Positions 21,738 to 31,326 are shown, counted from the stretch's first letter. The stretch: DNA of 64,000 bases from Cedecea neteri (GCF_000758325.1 NZ_CP009459.1:3658001-3722000); one strand, 5' to 3'. Notes: generated from the sequence alone by a model not told the origin. Numbers and translations are program-made.

Positions 21738-23432
21738 ATGGAATCACAAGTGAAAACCGTATCTTCTTCTCACGTAATGCCTTTCCGCGCCCTGATTGAT
21801 GCCTGCTGGCGCGAAAAGTACACCCTGTCTCGCTTTAGCCGCGACGCCATCGCCGGCGTGACCGTCGGGATCATCGCTATCCCTCTCGCTATGGCGCTGG
21901 CCATCGGCAGCGGCGTTGCGCCGCAGTACGGTTTGTATACTGCCGCCGTCGCCGGGATTGTCATCGCCCTTAGCGGCGGCTCGCGCTTCAGCGTCTCCGG
22001 CCCGACAGCGGCTTTCGTGGTGATCCTCTACCCGGTCGCACAGCAGTTTGGCCTTGCGGGTCTGCTGGTTGCCACGCTGATGTCCGGGATATTCCTGATC
22101 CTGTTTGGGCTGGCGCGCTTTGGGCGGCTTATCGAATACATTCCGCTGTCGGTGACGCTGGGCTTTACCTCCGGGATCGGCATCACCATTGCGACGATGC
22201 AGGTGAAAGACTTTTTCGGCCTGACGCTGGAGCACGTGCCGGAGCACTACCTGAATAAAGTGGCCGCGCTGGCGATGGCGATGCCCACGGTGAATATGGG
22301 CGACGCTGCAATCGGCATCGTGACGCTGGCGGTGCTGATTCTCTGGCCACGCCTGGGGCTTCGTCTGCCGGGGCATCTTCCTGCGCTGCTGGCGGGCTGC
22401 GCCGTGATGGCGATTGTTGCTTCTTTGGGTGGTGAAGTCGCGACGATTGGCTCCCGGTTCCACTACGTGCTGGCCGACGGCACCCAGGGCAACGGCATTC
22501 CACAGCTTCTGCCTCAGCTAATGCTCCCATGGGCGATGCCAAATTCGGAGTTTACGCTTAGCTGGGATTCGCTCAGCGCCCTGCTGCCCGCGGCGTTCTC
22601 TATGGCCATGCTGGGTGCCATCGAATCCCTGCTTTGCGCGGTGGTGCTGGACGGCATGACCGGCACTAAACACAACGCCAACAGCGAGCTGGTCGGCCAG
22701 GGGCTGGGAAATATTATTGCCCCGTTCTTCGGCGGTATTACCGCCACTGCGGCCATTGCCCGCTCCGCCGCTAACGTGCGTGCCGGGGCAACTTCGCCGG
22801 TAGCCGCCATTATTCACTCGCTGCTGGTGATCCTGGCCCTGCTGGCGCTCGCCCCTCTGCTTTCCTGGCTGCCGCTTTCGGCGATGGCGGCCCTGCTGCT
22901 GATGGTGGCGTGGAATATGAGCGAGGCGCATAAAGTCGTCAACCTGCTGCGCCGGGCACCGAAAGACGACATCATCGTGATGCTAATCTGCATGTCGTTG
23001 ACCGTGCTGTTTGACATGGTGATTGCCATCAGCGTTGGCATTGTGCTGGCGTCGCTGCTTTTCATGCGCCGGATAGCCCGAATGACCCGCCTCGCGCCGC
23101 TTAACAATGTGAATGTGCCTGAGGATGTGCTGGCGCTTCGCGTCACGGGGCCGCTGTTCTTTGCCGCCGCCGAAGGGCTGTTCATTCAGCTCGCCCAGCA
23201 GGTGCCGGGGCATCGGGTGGTTGTTCTGCAATGGGATGCGGTGCCGCTGCTGGACGCGGGGGGTCTGGATGCCTTCCAGCGCTTTGTAGAGAAAATGCCG
23301 GAAGGCTGCGAACTGCGGGTGACGAACCTTGAATTCCAGCCGCTGCGCACGCTCGCGCGGGCTGGCGTGAAGCCCATTCCCGGCCGCCTTACGTTCTTCC
23401 CGGATGTTCAGGCCGCACTGGCCGCCAGTTAG
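21738..23432 (+). CDS. dauA: SulP/SLC26-family C4-dicarboxylate transporter DauA (YchM)
   Basis: Inner-membrane SulP transporter; E. coli DauA takes up succinate and other C4-dicarboxylates at acidic pH. The transmembrane part carries the SulP signature [25 protein letters not shown], and a C-terminal STAS domain (about 455-555) includes [14 protein letters not shown]. The frame is open to 21639. I use ATG 21738 (564 aa); a GTG at 21750 ([14 protein letters not shown]) would give 560 aa and fits E. coli DauA (559) best. It follows the prs terminator and so needs its own promoter. Confidence 0.93.
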   Translation: MESQVKTVSSSHVMPFRALIDACWREKYTLSRFSRDAIAGVTVGIIAIPLAMALAIGSGVAPQYGLYTAAVAGIVIALSGGSRFSVSGPTAAFVVILYPVAQQFGLAGLLVATLMSGIFLILFGLARFGRLIEYIPLSVTLGFTSGIGITIATMQVKDFFGLTLEHVPEHYLNKVAALAMAMPTVNMGDAAIGIVTLAVLILWPRLGLRLPGHLPALLAGCAVMAIVASLGGEVATIGSRFHYVLADGTQGNGIPQLLPQLMLPWAMPNSEFTLSWDSLSALLPAAFSMAMLGAIESLLCAVVLDGMTGTKHNANSELVGQGLGNIIAPFFGGITATAAIARSAANVRAGATSPVAAIIHSLLVILALLALAPLLSWLPLSAMAALLLMVAWNMSEAHKVVNLLRRAPKDDIIVMLICMSLTVLFDMVIAISVGIVLASLLFMRRIARMTRLAPLNNVNVPEDVLALRVTGPLFFAAAEGLFIQLAQQVPGHRVVVLQWDAVPLLDAGGLDAFQRFVEKMPEGCELRVTNLEFQPLRTLARAGVKPIPGRLTFFPDVQAALAAS

Positions 23433-23447
23433 CGGCCAGCTTCACGC

Positions 23448-23657
23448 CTACAGCCCGGCTTCCCGCCTCCGCCGGGCGCTCACGCTTTCACGGTTCACGC
23501 CCCAGTTGTCGGTTTCAACCTCGTCGATAACCACAAAGGTGTCGGCGGGCTTTTTGTTTAATACCTGCTCCAGCAGATCGGTGACGCCCTCAATCAGCGC
23601 CAGCTTCTGCTCTGCGCTGACCCCTTCCCGGGTGACGCGAATATTAACGTATGGCAT
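23448..23657 (-). CDS. 4-oxalocrotonate tautomerase family enzyme
   Basis: A 69-residue tautomerase of the 4-OT family. After removal of Met the N-terminal Pro (MPYVNIRVTREG) is the catalytic base. The domain continues with a helix (SAEQKLALIEGVTDLLEQVL) and the strand FVVIDEVETDNWGVN, and the tail is Arg-rich (SARRRREAGL). The substrate is unknown. It lies 13 bases after the SDR gene and is probably co-transcribed with it, so both may act on the same keto or enol compound. E. coli lacks both genes at this place. Confidence 0.85.
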   Translation of the reverse strand: MPYVNIRVTREGVSAEQKLALIEGVTDLLEQVLNKKPADTFVVIDEVETDNWGVNRESVSARRRREAGL

Positions 23658-23670
23658 AGCAGCTCTCCCG

Positions 23671-24411
23671 TTACCAGATCCCGGCGGTGCTGCCGCCGTC
23701 CACGGCCATGACCGTGCCGCTGACGAACTGTGAATCCGTCAGGTACAACACGGCGTTCACCACATCCTGCACGGTGCCTGTCTTCCCGCTCGGAGACAGA
23801 GAGCTGAGAAAACCTACCGAGCCTGAATAATCCGCATGAAGCGGCGTCTCGATAATGCCGGGTGCAACGGCGTTAACCCGCACATTATCCGCCGCCAGTT
23901 CTAAAGCCAGCGCCCTGGTCGCCTGGTTCAAACCGCCCTTCACCATCACCGGCAGCAAAGCAGGCACCTTAACGTTAGGCTGCATGGCCACGCTCGCCGT
24001 GATGTTCACGATGTGCCCCGACTTATTTTTGCTCATATGGCTGGCAGCCAGCTGGGACGGGAACAAAAACCCTTTCAGGTTGGTGTTAATCAACGCGTCG
24101 ATATCCTGCTCGCTATAATCGCTAGCCGGTTTCGGGATAAAGATCCCGGCGTTATTGATCAGAATATCCACGCGGCCAAAAGCGGCTATCGCCTGCTTAA
24201 ACAGTGCTTCTGCGGTGGCCTTCAGCGCAATATCTCCGGCCACTGCCAGGAAGTTCGCCGGGTTGCCCAGGCTTGCAGCCGCCGTTTCTAAGCGCTTCAG
24301 CGTGCGGCCATTGCCGACAACATTATAGCCACGAGCCAGATAAGCCTGGGCGATAGCCAGGCCGATGCCGCTCGAGGCGCCGGTCACAATAACGGTTGGG
24401 GTTGAGTTCAT
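23671..24411 (-). CDS. Short-chain dehydrogenase/reductase lacking the catalytic tyrosine
   Basis: A 246-residue Rossmann-fold SDR. The cofactor loop TGASSGIG (10-17) and NNAG (86-89) are intact, and Ser140 (NITAS) is at the usual place. However, in the stretch PALLPVMVKGG the residue four before Lys158 is Pro154, so the YxxxK tyrosine is missing. The start MNSTPTVIVTG follows a GGAG-type site; the open frame continues upstream to 24492. It is divergent from the LysR gene (117 bases apart) and leads into the tautomerase gene. The reaction is unknown and may not be standard hydride transfer. Confidence 0.83.
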   Translation of the reverse strand: MNSTPTVIVTGASSGIGLAIAQAYLARGYNVVGNGRTLKRLETAAASLGNPANFLAVAGDIALKATAEALFKQAIAAFGRVDILINNAGIFIPKPASDYSEQDIDALINTNLKGFLFPSQLAASHMSKNKSGHIVNITASVAMQPNVKVPALLPVMVKGGLNQATRALALELAADNVRVNAVAPGIIETPLHADYSGSVGFLSSLSPSGKTGTVQDVVNAVLYLTDSQFVSGTVMAVDGGSTAGIW

Positions 24412-24528
24412 GCTTTGCTCCTGTCGGTGAATGTGGAGCTCACTATACTTATGACACAATGACCGATAAATTAGCCATCCGTAACATGACAAGATACCTC
24501 ATGTAATAAATAGAAAGAGAACGCCGGG

Positions 24529-25440
24529 ATGAAACGCCACTTCGAAGAGATGCAGATCGGCACGCTGGAGCTGTTTTGCCAGGCCGCAGAACAGCTGAGC
24601 TTCAGCGCGGCGGCCAATTTTATGGGGATCACGCCCGCGGCGGTCAGCCGCTCCATCGCCCGCCTGGAAGAGCGCCTGGGCGTGCGCCTGTTCGTGCGTA
24701 CAACCCGCCAGATCAGGCTGACAGAAAGCGGTGAGCGCTACTTCCGCCAATGCCAGCAGGCGCTGCAGCAGCTCAGAGAGGCGGAGCGAGAAGTCACCGG
24801 CGCGCAGATTGAACCTGCAGGCGTGCTGCGAATTAGCCTCCCCACGCCCTATTCTCATTATCGCGTGCTGCCGCTGCTGCCAGAATTCAGACAGCTTTAC
24901 CCCCGCGTATCGGTGCAGGTTCACATCAGCAACCGCAACATCGACTTTGCCGATGAAAGTTACGACATCGCCATTCGCGGCCGCTCGCCCCAGGACTCAT
25001 CGCTTATTGCCCGCAAGCTCGAAGATGCGGAGCTGATCACCGTGGCTTCCCCGGCCTATTTAGCCCGGGCGGGAATACCTAAAACGCTGGACGACTTAAA
25101 TCATCACGAGTGCATCCAGTTTGAACTGCCGAGCACCGGACGAAAAGTGCCCTGGACGTTTAGCGTCGAGGGTAAAGATACCGACATTTTTACCCATGGC
25201 GGCTTCACCTGTGCGGAAGACGTGTTGGGGATTGTGACGCTTGCCAAAAGCGGCGCGGGCCTGATCCAGACCTACCGTTTTATACTGGAACAGGACGTGG
25301 CCGACGGGACGCTGGTTGAAGTGCTGCCCGAGTACGGCGGCACCTCCCGGCCGTTTATTTTACTCTACCCGCACGCCCGCCATCTCTCTTTACGCGTCAG
25401 GAGCCTGGTTGATTTCTTAGTCCAGCGGCTTGGAACATAG
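24529..25440 (+). CDS. LysR-family transcriptional regulator
   Basis: A 303-residue LysR-type regulator. The N-terminal winged helix (about 1-65) reads LELFCQAAEQLSFSAAANF and RLEERLGVRLFVRTTRQI; the effector domain (about 95-295) is of the PBP2_CrgA-like kind (YDIAIRGRSPQDSSLIARKL). It is divergent from the SDR-tautomerase pair, the classic layout for a LysR regulator and its target, so it probably controls them. Its 3' end overlaps the convergent MerR gene by 44 bases. Confidence 0.88.
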   Translation: MKRHFEEMQIGTLELFCQAAEQLSFSAAANFMGITPAAVSRSIARLEERLGVRLFVRTTRQIRLTESGERYFRQCQQALQQLREAEREVTGAQIEPAGVLRISLPTPYSHYRVLPLLPEFRQLYPRVSVQVHISNRNIDFADESYDIAIRGRSPQDSSLIARKLEDAELITVASPAYLARAGIPKTLDDLNHHECIQFELPSTGRKVPWTFSVEGKDTDIFTHGGFTCAEDVLGIVTLAKSGAGLIQTYRFILEQDVADGTLVEVLPEYGGTSRPFILLYPHARHLSLRVRSLVDFLVQRLGT

Positions 25441-26449
25441 CGCCAATGGCCTGCTGCAGCCAGCTCAGCACCTCCGGCGTCATCCAGGTACCTTTGGCAA
25501 GCTCTGGTTCGTTCGCCATTGCGGTGCGGAATTTTTGTTGCGTTTCTGGCGATATCCCGGCGAACGACTGAAACAGCTCCAGCCAGCGGCGAGAGAGCTG
25601 TTGCGCCTGATTTGATTCAGGCTTCACCCCTTCCGCATTGGCCTTCCTCACCGCAGCCACCAGCGGCGGCCACTCCTGCATCCGGTCGAAATAGTGGCGG
25701 CTGGTGAAAGCAAACTCCTCATCGTTGAGGTAGCGCCGGTAAATCTCCAGCTTGCTGTGGCCAAATGCGCGAGTTACGTATTCGGTCAGCGCCGGTGAAA
25801 TCCCTGTCTGGCGGGCCATATCCGGCTCAGCCTGATGCATTTTGTTCAGGCGAACCAGGAAATCCGGTTCACCCGCCGTGTCACGCTCCAGGATTTTCAT
25901 CCAGTGCGCCGCCAGCCGCTGGGCGCGTTCATCGGCCGGGGGAACGCCCTGAGCATGAAGCCCGGCCACCTCGTCGACCAGTTGTTTCCACTCTTCGTCG
26001 CGGCGGCTATCAGCCTGCGCAAAAGGCAGGCGCTCTAACTCTTCTTTTGAAAAATAGCGATCGTACATCGTCATTAACTCCAGCGTTGTCAGCCATTCCT
26101 CGAGGTCAGGTTCTGCGCCGCTGCGCAAAGTTTCACGCAGCGTAACCAGTCGCTGGCGCAGCACGGCGATTTCAGCCAGTTGGCCATCCAGCACTGAGAT
26201 CTGTGAATCCAGGATCTCCGGGAGCGACAGCGCCTGACGATCGAGACAGTCGCGCACCTCACCCAGGCTCATTCCCATCCGGCTCAGCGCCTGAATATGA
26301 TGCAGCCGGGCGATATCCTGCCGGTTATACAGTCGATAACCCGCGGCGGTGCGGGCAGAAGGCAGCAACAGACCTATAGCTTCATAGTGGTGTAGCGTTC
26401 GTACCGTAGTCCCGGCACGCTTTGCCAGTTCACCCACTTTGAACAACAT
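25397..26449 (-). CDS. MerR-family regulator with a long TipAS-like C-terminal region
   Basis: A 350-residue regulator. The N-terminal MerR domain (about 1-70: KVGELAKRAGTTVRTLHHYE) is followed by a dimerisation helix and a long all-helical region (about 125-340) like the TipAS ligand-binding domains that bind drugs in some MerR proteins; the segment YDRYFSKEELERL marks its start. AGGAG lies seven bases before the ATG. No target gene is adjacent in the same direction. It overlaps the LysR gene tail to tail by 44 bases. The ligand is unknown. Confidence 0.85.
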   Translation of the reverse strand: MLFKVGELAKRAGTTVRTLHHYEAIGLLLPSARTAAGYRLYNRQDIARLHHIQALSRMGMSLGEVRDCLDRQALSLPEILDSQISVLDGQLAEIAVLRQRLVTLRETLRSGAEPDLEEWLTTLELMTMYDRYFSKEELERLPFAQADSRRDEEWKQLVDEVAGLHAQGVPPADERAQRLAAHWMKILERDTAGEPDFLVRLNKMHQAEPDMARQTGISPALTEYVTRAFGHSKLEIYRRYLNDEEFAFTSRHYFDRMQEWPPLVAAVRKANAEGVKPESNQAQQLSRRWLELFQSFAGISPETQQKFRTAMANEPELAKGTWMTPEVLSWLQQAIGAMFQAAGLRNQPGS

Positions 26450-26522
26450 ATCCTGCTCCTTTTGGCTTCTGCTGAGGGGGAGTGTGCAGCCTCACGTTAC
26501 GTGAGGGTCAATCCGTTAAGCA

Positions 26523-26556
26523 TAAAAAAAACGGCCCCTGAAAAGGAGCCGTTTCT
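26523..26556 (-). terminator. Terminator of ychH
   Basis: On the minus strand AACGGCTCC/GGGGCCGTT (one G-T pair) with a TTTTCA loop, followed by a run of T. It lies about 20 bases past the ychH stop. Confidence 0.85.
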
Positions 26557-26572
26557 CAAAATCTGCTAAATA

Positions 26573-26851
26573 TTAGCTGTGGCGATGATGTTCATCCCGG
26601 CGGCAGCGTTTGTCGTAATGGCGTACCCACCAGTAACGGTCGCAGACCTGTTCACGTCCGCCAATGCGCGCCCCTGCAAGCCAAAGTACGGCCCCAACGA
26701 AAATGCTCAGCACGGCACCGTGGGCGAAAAACTGCGGCAGGTTTAGCTGCGGGAGCTGGTTCAGAATTGAATAGCCCACGCCGACCACCATCACAACCAG
26801 TCCCAATCCCATGAGGACATTACCGAGTAACGAAGCGTTTCTGCGTTTCAT
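26573..26851 (-). CDS. ychH: Stress-induced small inner-membrane protein YchH
   Basis: A 92-residue protein with two transmembrane segments (about 9-29 and 43-62) and a conserved charged tail (CDRYWWVRHYDKRCRR). Length and sequence match E. coli YchH, reported there as a CRP-regulated stress and biofilm protein. It sits between the accessory insertion and pth, as in E. coli relative to dauA and pth. The 274-base gap to pth contains a TGTG/TCACA-like pair at about 26936-26952, but its spacing is wrong for CRP, so I do not call a site. Confidence 0.93.
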   Translation of the reverse strand: MKRRNASLLGNVLMGLGLVVMVVGVGYSILNQLPQLNLPQFFAHGAVLSIFVGAVLWLAGARIGGREQVCDRYWWVRHYDKRCRRDEHHRHS

Positions 26852-27125
26852 ATGTCACCTCCGCAAGATTACGGGTCGGTGGGGAACATCCCCTATCCTT
26901 GTGACTAAAGTATAGACAACGCCCCTAAAGCGCGTGTGCGTGAGCGATCACAATTACGAACGAAAGGCCTACAAAAGTTTACAAATAAGCGCCTGAGTTA
27001 CTTGAAATTCTAATGGTTCAGATCCTCAACTATTCAAGAATGTGTCTGCGCGGGGATTGCGCTTTGTCAACGTCGCCCTCGCACAGTAAACTACGCGGCT
27101 GTGAACGGTTTTCAGGAATTTAAAC

Positions 27126-27710
27126 GTGAGCATTAAATTAATTGTCGGCCTGGCTAACCCAGGCGCTGAATATGCAGCGACCCGCCATAATGCCGGGGCC
27201 TGGTATGTGGATTTACTGGCCGAGCGCCACAATCAGTCGCTGAAAGAAGAAGCGAAATTCTTTGGCTACACCGCCCGCATTAATCTGGGTGGAGAAGACG
27301 TTCGCCTGCTGGTTCCGACCACGTTTATGAACCTCAGCGGGAAAGCGGTTGCCGCCATGGCCACCTTCTTCCGCATTGCCCCGGACGAAATTCTGGTGGC
27401 GCACGATGAACTGGATCTCCCGCCGGGCGTGGCAAAATTTAAGCTGGGTGGCGGGCACGGCGGGCACAACGGCCTGAAGGACATCATCAGCAAACTCGGC
27501 AATAACCCGAACTTTCACCGGTTACGCGTGGGGATTGGCCATCCGGGCGATAAAAACAAAGTTGTCGGCTTTGTGCTCGGCAAACCGCCGATCAGCGAAC
27601 AGAAGCTTATCGACGACGCGGTAGACGAAGCGGCGCGCTGCACCGAAGTCTGGCTGAAAGAAGGCCTGACTAAAGCCACTAATCGTCTGCACGCCTTTAA
27701 AGCACAATAA
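27126..27710 (+). CDS. pth: Peptidyl-tRNA hydrolase
   Basis: Recycles tRNA by hydrolysing peptidyl-tRNA released from stalled ribosomes. The 194 residues equal E. coli Pth. The start is a GTG (reading [13 protein letters not shown]). Catalytic His20 is in [14 protein letters not shown], and the conserved FMNLSGKAV and [14 protein letters not shown] segments with Asp93 in AHDELD are present. ychF follows after 139 bases. Confidence 0.97.
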   Translation: MSIKLIVGLANPGAEYAATRHNAGAWYVDLLAERHNQSLKEEAKFFGYTARINLGGEDVRLLVPTTFMNLSGKAVAAMATFFRIAPDEILVAHDELDLPPGVAKFKLGGGHGGHNGLKDIISKLGNNPNFHRLRVGIGHPGDKNKVVGFVLGKPPISEQKLIDDAVDEAARCTEVWLKEGLTKATNRLHAFKAQ

Positions 27711-27849
27711 ACCGGCCTTCCCCGCACCGGGAAAGGATTTCCACGCCCGCTGGCGGCGGTTTCAGTGTATAATACGCAAAGTTATCTACATTTTTTCAAT
27801 GAAAACAGTAAAATTCATTGATAATCAAGCAATTAAGGTGATTTAAACC

Positions 27850-28944
27850 ATGGGATTCAAATGCGGTATCGTCGGCTTGCCGAACGTGGGTAAATCCACG
27901 CTGTTCAATGCCCTGACCAAAGCAGGTATCGAAGCGGCTAACTTCCCGTTCTGTACCATCGAACCGAACACGGGCGTGGTGCCAATGCCGGACCCGCGTC
28001 TGGACAAGCTGGCCGAAATCGTTAAACCGCAGCGTATCCTGCCGACCACCATGGAGTTCGTGGACATCGCTGGTCTGGTGAAAGGCGCGTCTAAAGGCGA
28101 AGGCCTGGGCAACCAGTTCCTGACCAACATCCGTGAAACCGAAGCTATCGGCCACGTGGTGCGCTGCTTCGAAAACGACAACATCATCCACGTAAACAAT
28201 AAAGTGGATCCGGCTGACGACATCGAAGTCATCAATACCGAGCTGGCGCTGTCTGACCTGGACACCTGCGAGCGCGCGATTCATCGCGTGCAGAAGAAAG
28301 CCAAAGGCGGCGACAAAGACGCTAAAGCCGAGCTGGCAGCGCTGGAAAAATGCCTGCCGCAGCTGGAAAACGCCGGTATGCTGCGCGCGCTGAAAAATCT
28401 GACTGAAGAAGATAAAGCGGCAATCAAATACCTGAGCTTCCTGACCCTGAAGCCAACCATGTACATCGCCAACGTTAACGAAGACGGTTTTGAAAACAAC
28501 CCGTACCTCGATAAAGTCCGCGAAATTGCCGCAGGTGAAGGTTCCGTCGTGGTTGCCGTCTGCGCCGCCGTTGAATCCGACATCGCCGAACTGGACGACG
28601 CCGACCGTGAAGAGTTCATGGCCGAGCTTGGTCTGGAAGAGCCGGGCCTGAACCGCGTGATCCGCGCAGGCTACGAGCTGCTGAGCCTGCAAACCTACTT
28701 CACCGCTGGCGTGAAAGAAGTACGCGCGTGGACCATCCCTGTCGGCGCAACCGCTCCACAGGCGGCGGGTAAAATCCACACCGACTTCGAAAAAGGCTTC
28801 ATTCGTGCGCAAACCATCGCCTATGAAGACTTCATCACCTACAAAGGCGAGCAAGGCGCGAAAGAAGCCGGCAAAATGCGCGCCGAAGGTAAAGACTACG
28901 TAGTGAAAGATGGCGACGTGATGAACTTCCTGTTCAACGTCTAA
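27850..28944 (+). CDS. ychF: Ribosome-binding ATPase YchF
   Basis: Obg-family P-loop protein that prefers ATP, binds ribosomes and modulates redox stress in E. coli. The 364 residues (E. coli 363) start [17 protein letters not shown], with G1 at [10 protein letters not shown]3 at DIAG, a coiled-coil insertion at about 135-190 and a C-terminal TGS domain ending [10 protein letters not shown]. It is preceded by a TATAAT-like element (TATAATACG near 27768) and followed by a strong terminator. Confidence 0.97.
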   Translation: MGFKCGIVGLPNVGKSTLFNALTKAGIEAANFPFCTIEPNTGVVPMPDPRLDKLAEIVKPQRILPTTMEFVDIAGLVKGASKGEGLGNQFLTNIRETEAIGHVVRCFENDNIIHVNNKVDPADDIEVINTELALSDLDTCERAIHRVQKKAKGGDKDAKAELAALEKCLPQLENAGMLRALKNLTEEDKAAIKYLSFLTLKPTMYIANVNEDGFENNPYLDKVREIAAGEGSVVVAVCAAVESDIAELDDADREEFMAELGLEEPGLNRVIRAGYELLSLQTYFTAGVKEVRAWTIPVGATAPQAAGKIHTDFEKGFIRAQTIAYEDFITYKGEQGAKEAGKMRAEGKDYVVKDGDVMNFLFNV

Positions 28945-28964
28945 GCTGTTCCCTCCGGCCATAA

Positions 28965-28996
28965 AAAATCCACGCTCAGGCGTGGATTTTTTTTAA
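28965..28996 (+). terminator. Terminator of ychF
   Basis: Perfect 11-bp stem AAAATCCACGC/GCGTGGATTTT with a TCAG loop, continuing into a T-run. On the minus strand it also has a T-rich tail, so it may serve the convergent NCS1 permease gene. Confidence 0.9.
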
Positions 28997-29007
28997 ACAA
29001 AGAAAAA

Positions 29008-30444
29008 TCAGCGAGCCGCGCTGTTCGGGTAAGTCGTCGCCGCCGGCAAAACACGTTTATCCAGTCGGTGTAACCCGTAATAGAGTGCTGCGGTGCCAAA
29101 CCAGCCGATGATCCACGACACGTCGTTGCCGTCGAAGAGCCACGTCAGCGAACCGTGGAAAAGCGGGTTCTCAATGAACGGCAGTTGAATCAGTACCCCG
29201 ACGATATAAACCCCTATGCCAAACAGGTTCCAGCGGCCATAGCGCTTATCGGCGTCAAACAGCGCGGGAATATCTACGGCTCGGGATGAAATAAAGAAGT
29301 AGTCGGTCAGGCTAATGGCGCTCCACGGCACAAAGAAGGCCAGCAGGAAAAGCAGGAAATGGGTGAAGTGTTTCAGGAATGCCGGTTCACTCAGCAGCGC
29401 AATAATGCAGGAAGCCGCCACCATCAGCACCACAAACAGAATGCGGTTCTTCTGGCTCAGGATCACCTGCTTGCGGAATCCGGACACAATGGTGGTCAGC
29501 GACATAAAGCTGCCGTACGCGTTCAACGTGGTAAAAGTAATTTTGCCGAAGCAGATAGCAAAATAAATCAGCATCGCCATGGTTTCGGTTTTGCCCAGCC
29601 CCACAATATAGCCAACCTCGTGGCCGGAAAAAGCACTCCCGGCTATGGCAGCGGTGATAACCCCCAGCGTCATCGAAGCCTGAGTCCCCAGCACGGTGCC
29701 GCTAAACACCGAGAAAAACACCTTCGGGCCTGACACGTCTCGCGGCAGATAGCGCGAGTAATCGGAAACATAGGGGCAAAAGGCAATTTGCCAGGAAGAG
29801 GACAGCGACACAGCCAGCAAAAACATTGGCATGGAGAAGTGGTTATTTTGCAAAATGGCCGCGAGATCGGTGTTGAACAGCAGCGATCCAAACAGCCAGG
29901 CAAAAGCCAGCACGCCGACAATACTGGCGACCTTCCCGAGCTTATGAATTACCCGATAACCAAGCACGGCAATGACGATAATAATGGCGCTAAACAGGAT
30001 CATCCCGCTGACATCGCTGATCGACAGCAAATGCGCCATCGCCTGCCCCGCCAGCACGGTGCCGCTGGCAGAAAACCCGATATACATAATGCACACCAGC
30101 ACCAGCGGAATCACCGCCCCGTAAACACCAAACTGCGCCCGGGAGATGATCATCTGCGGCAGGCCAAGACGCGGCCCCTGCAAAGCGTGGAAGGACATGA
30201 TCGATGCCCCCAGAATCTGCCCTACAAACAACCCCACCAGCGACCAGACTACATCGCCGCCCAGCACCACGGCCAGCGCGCCGGTGACAATCGCTGTGAT
30301 CTGCAAATTGCCGCCGAACCAAAGGGTAAACTGGCTAAACGGATGCCCGTGACGCTCCCCGTCCGGGATGTAATCGATAGATCGGGTCTCGCTCAGACGT
30401 GAGCCCTTTTTTGACTGTTCTTCTGTGGATGAAAAGGAAGACAT
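29008..30444 (-). CDS. NCS1-family (CodB-type) permease, probable Hut-regulon transporter
   Basis: A 478-residue inner-membrane permease of the nucleobase:cation symporter-1 family (cytosine, purine, thiamine, allantoin type) with about 12 TM segments; the family region PFSQFTLWFGGNLQITAIVTGA opens the domain. The start MSSFSSTEEQ follows GAGGT; the frame is open to 30489. Upstream at 30506-30515 is the same TGTATATACA operator as before hutU, within an 18-base identity, so HutC probably represses it. As I recall, Pseudomonas hut loci also contain a CodB-like gene beside hutU, so urocanate or histidine uptake is more likely than cytosine uptake. The substrate is inferred, not shown. Confidence 0.85.
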   Translation of the reverse strand: MSSFSSTEEQSKKGSRLSETRSIDYIPDGERHGHPFSQFTLWFGGNLQITAIVTGALAVVLGGDVVWSLVGLFVGQILGASIMSFHALQGPRLGLPQMIISRAQFGVYGAVIPLVLVCIMYIGFSASGTVLAGQAMAHLLSISDVSGMILFSAIIIVIAVLGYRVIHKLGKVASIVGVLAFAWLFGSLLFNTDLAAILQNNHFSMPMFLLAVSLSSSWQIAFCPYVSDYSRYLPRDVSGPKVFFSVFSGTVLGTQASMTLGVITAAIAGSAFSGHEVGYIVGLGKTETMAMLIYFAICFGKITFTTLNAYGSFMSLTTIVSGFRKQVILSQKNRILFVVLMVAASCIIALLSEPAFLKHFTHFLLFLLAFFVPWSAISLTDYFFISSRAVDIPALFDADKRYGRWNLFGIGVYIVGVLIQLPFIENPLFHGSLTWLFDGNDVSWIIGWFGTAALYYGLHRLDKRVLPAATTYPNSAAR

Positions 30445-30503
30445 AACGACCTCGCTGAACCTGATTAAACGCCGGAAAACCCATCGCACATCAAATGATC
30501 ACT

Positions 30504-30520
30504 CATGTATATACAAGCAA
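30504..30520. promoter_or_regulatory. HutC-type operator before the NCS1 permease
   Basis: Core TGTATATACA palindrome at 30506-30515. The extended sequence TCATGTATATACAAGCAA is identical to the one before hutU (44963-44980). It lies about 62 bases upstream of the permease start. Confidence 0.7.
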
Positions 30521-30710
30521 TGAACGCAAACCACACCCTGCTGATAATGAATTTGCGAACTAAGTTGTAGATTTTATGTAACCAAATTGATGTGCAGATG
30601 TACCAATATGAAAAACTGATGGTTGCGTGGCATTGAAAACCAGTCCAAACGTTGACAGGAGGGCTAACGTTGAGAAAAGAGGTAAATTAAGGCGCCAGTT
30701 AATATCAAAA

Positions 30711-30735
30711 GAAACCCACGCTGACGGTGGGTTTC
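30711..30735 (-). terminator. Terminator of the DUF6515 gene
   Basis: GAAACCCAC/GTGGGTTTC 9-bp stem with a 7-base loop. On the minus strand it runs into TTTTGATATT. Confidence 0.75.
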
Positions 30736-30774
30736 TTACCTTGCTGCCTGCTATACAGGCTGAAAAAATGGGGA

Positions 30775-31176
30775 TTACAGCCCGGCAGGGCGCGGCACTT
30801 CGAAATAGTTGCCGTTAATATCCTTCTGATAATAGCTGCCATTACGCACGTAATAGCGTTTGCCGTTGTAATCCAGCACACTCACGCCAGTGTTAATGCT
30901 GGACGGCGTCTCCACGCGAATGTATTCCGCCCCCTGACGCTGGTAGTAAATCCCGTTGACCACGTAATAAGTCAGGCCGCCCACGATAATGGCCGTGGCA
31001 AGCCCCGGTAAGACGGTCAAACGCGGCCCGCCATAGAAATAATGTGGCCCCGGATAATAACGTGGGCCAGACCAGAACCCCGGGCCATGGCCAAACCAGG
31101 GGCCAGGACGCGCCTGCGCCAGGGAAGGCACAACAATCAGCGCAGACATTGCCAACACATACAGATACTTTTTCAT
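30775..31176 (-). CDS. DUF6515-like secreted protein
   Basis: A 133-residue exported protein. A signal peptide (MKKYLYVLAMSALIVVPSLAQA) is followed by a Gly/Pro/Tyr/His-rich segment (about 23-52), a hydrophobic stretch (LATAIIVGGLTYYVVNG) and two YY-x-R/K repeats (GIYYQRQG, RYYVRNGSYYQKD). This fits the DUF6515 family of periplasmic or envelope proteins of unknown function. It is monocistronic, with its own terminator. Confidence 0.7.
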   Translation of the reverse strand: MKKYLYVLAMSALIVVPSLAQARPGPWFGHGPGFWSGPRYYPGPHYFYGGPRLTVLPGLATAIIVGGLTYYVVNGIYYQRQGAEYIRVETPSSINTGVSVLDYNGKRYYVRNGSYYQKDINGNYFEVPRPAGL

Positions 31177-31326
31177 CTCGAACTCTCCTGACCTGCGGCT
31201 GAACGCGAGCTTTAGCCCGCTTTATGTCGATTATAATCCCGCCGCATCAGGCTTTTCCGTATAGGGAAAGTAAATCCGCGAAATCTCCACAATCCCGCTG
31301 ATGACGTCTTTATTTGTCCATAGATG

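Larger units (their letters stand above)
30445..30774. other. Gap between the NCS1 permease and DUF6515 genes
   Basis: This interval holds the permease promoter region with its HutC-type operator (30504-30520) and a terminator for the gene to the right (30711-30735). Between them, 30530-30700 is AT-rich and I see no gene in it; a 63-codon plus-strand frame there has no ribosome site and runs through the terminator. Confidence 0.6.

Noticed and set aside
26936-26952. Possible CRP site upstream of ychH
   Set aside because: TGTG and TCACA half-sites are present, but the spacing is four or eight bases, not six.
27796-28962. Minus-strand frame of 388 codons opposite ychF
   Set aside because: Antisense shadow of the highly codon-biased ychF gene; no ribosome site or domain.
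30627-30818. 63-codon plus-strand frame before the DUF6515 gene
   Set aside because: It runs through a terminator hairpin and into the 3' end of the opposite gene and has no ribosome site.
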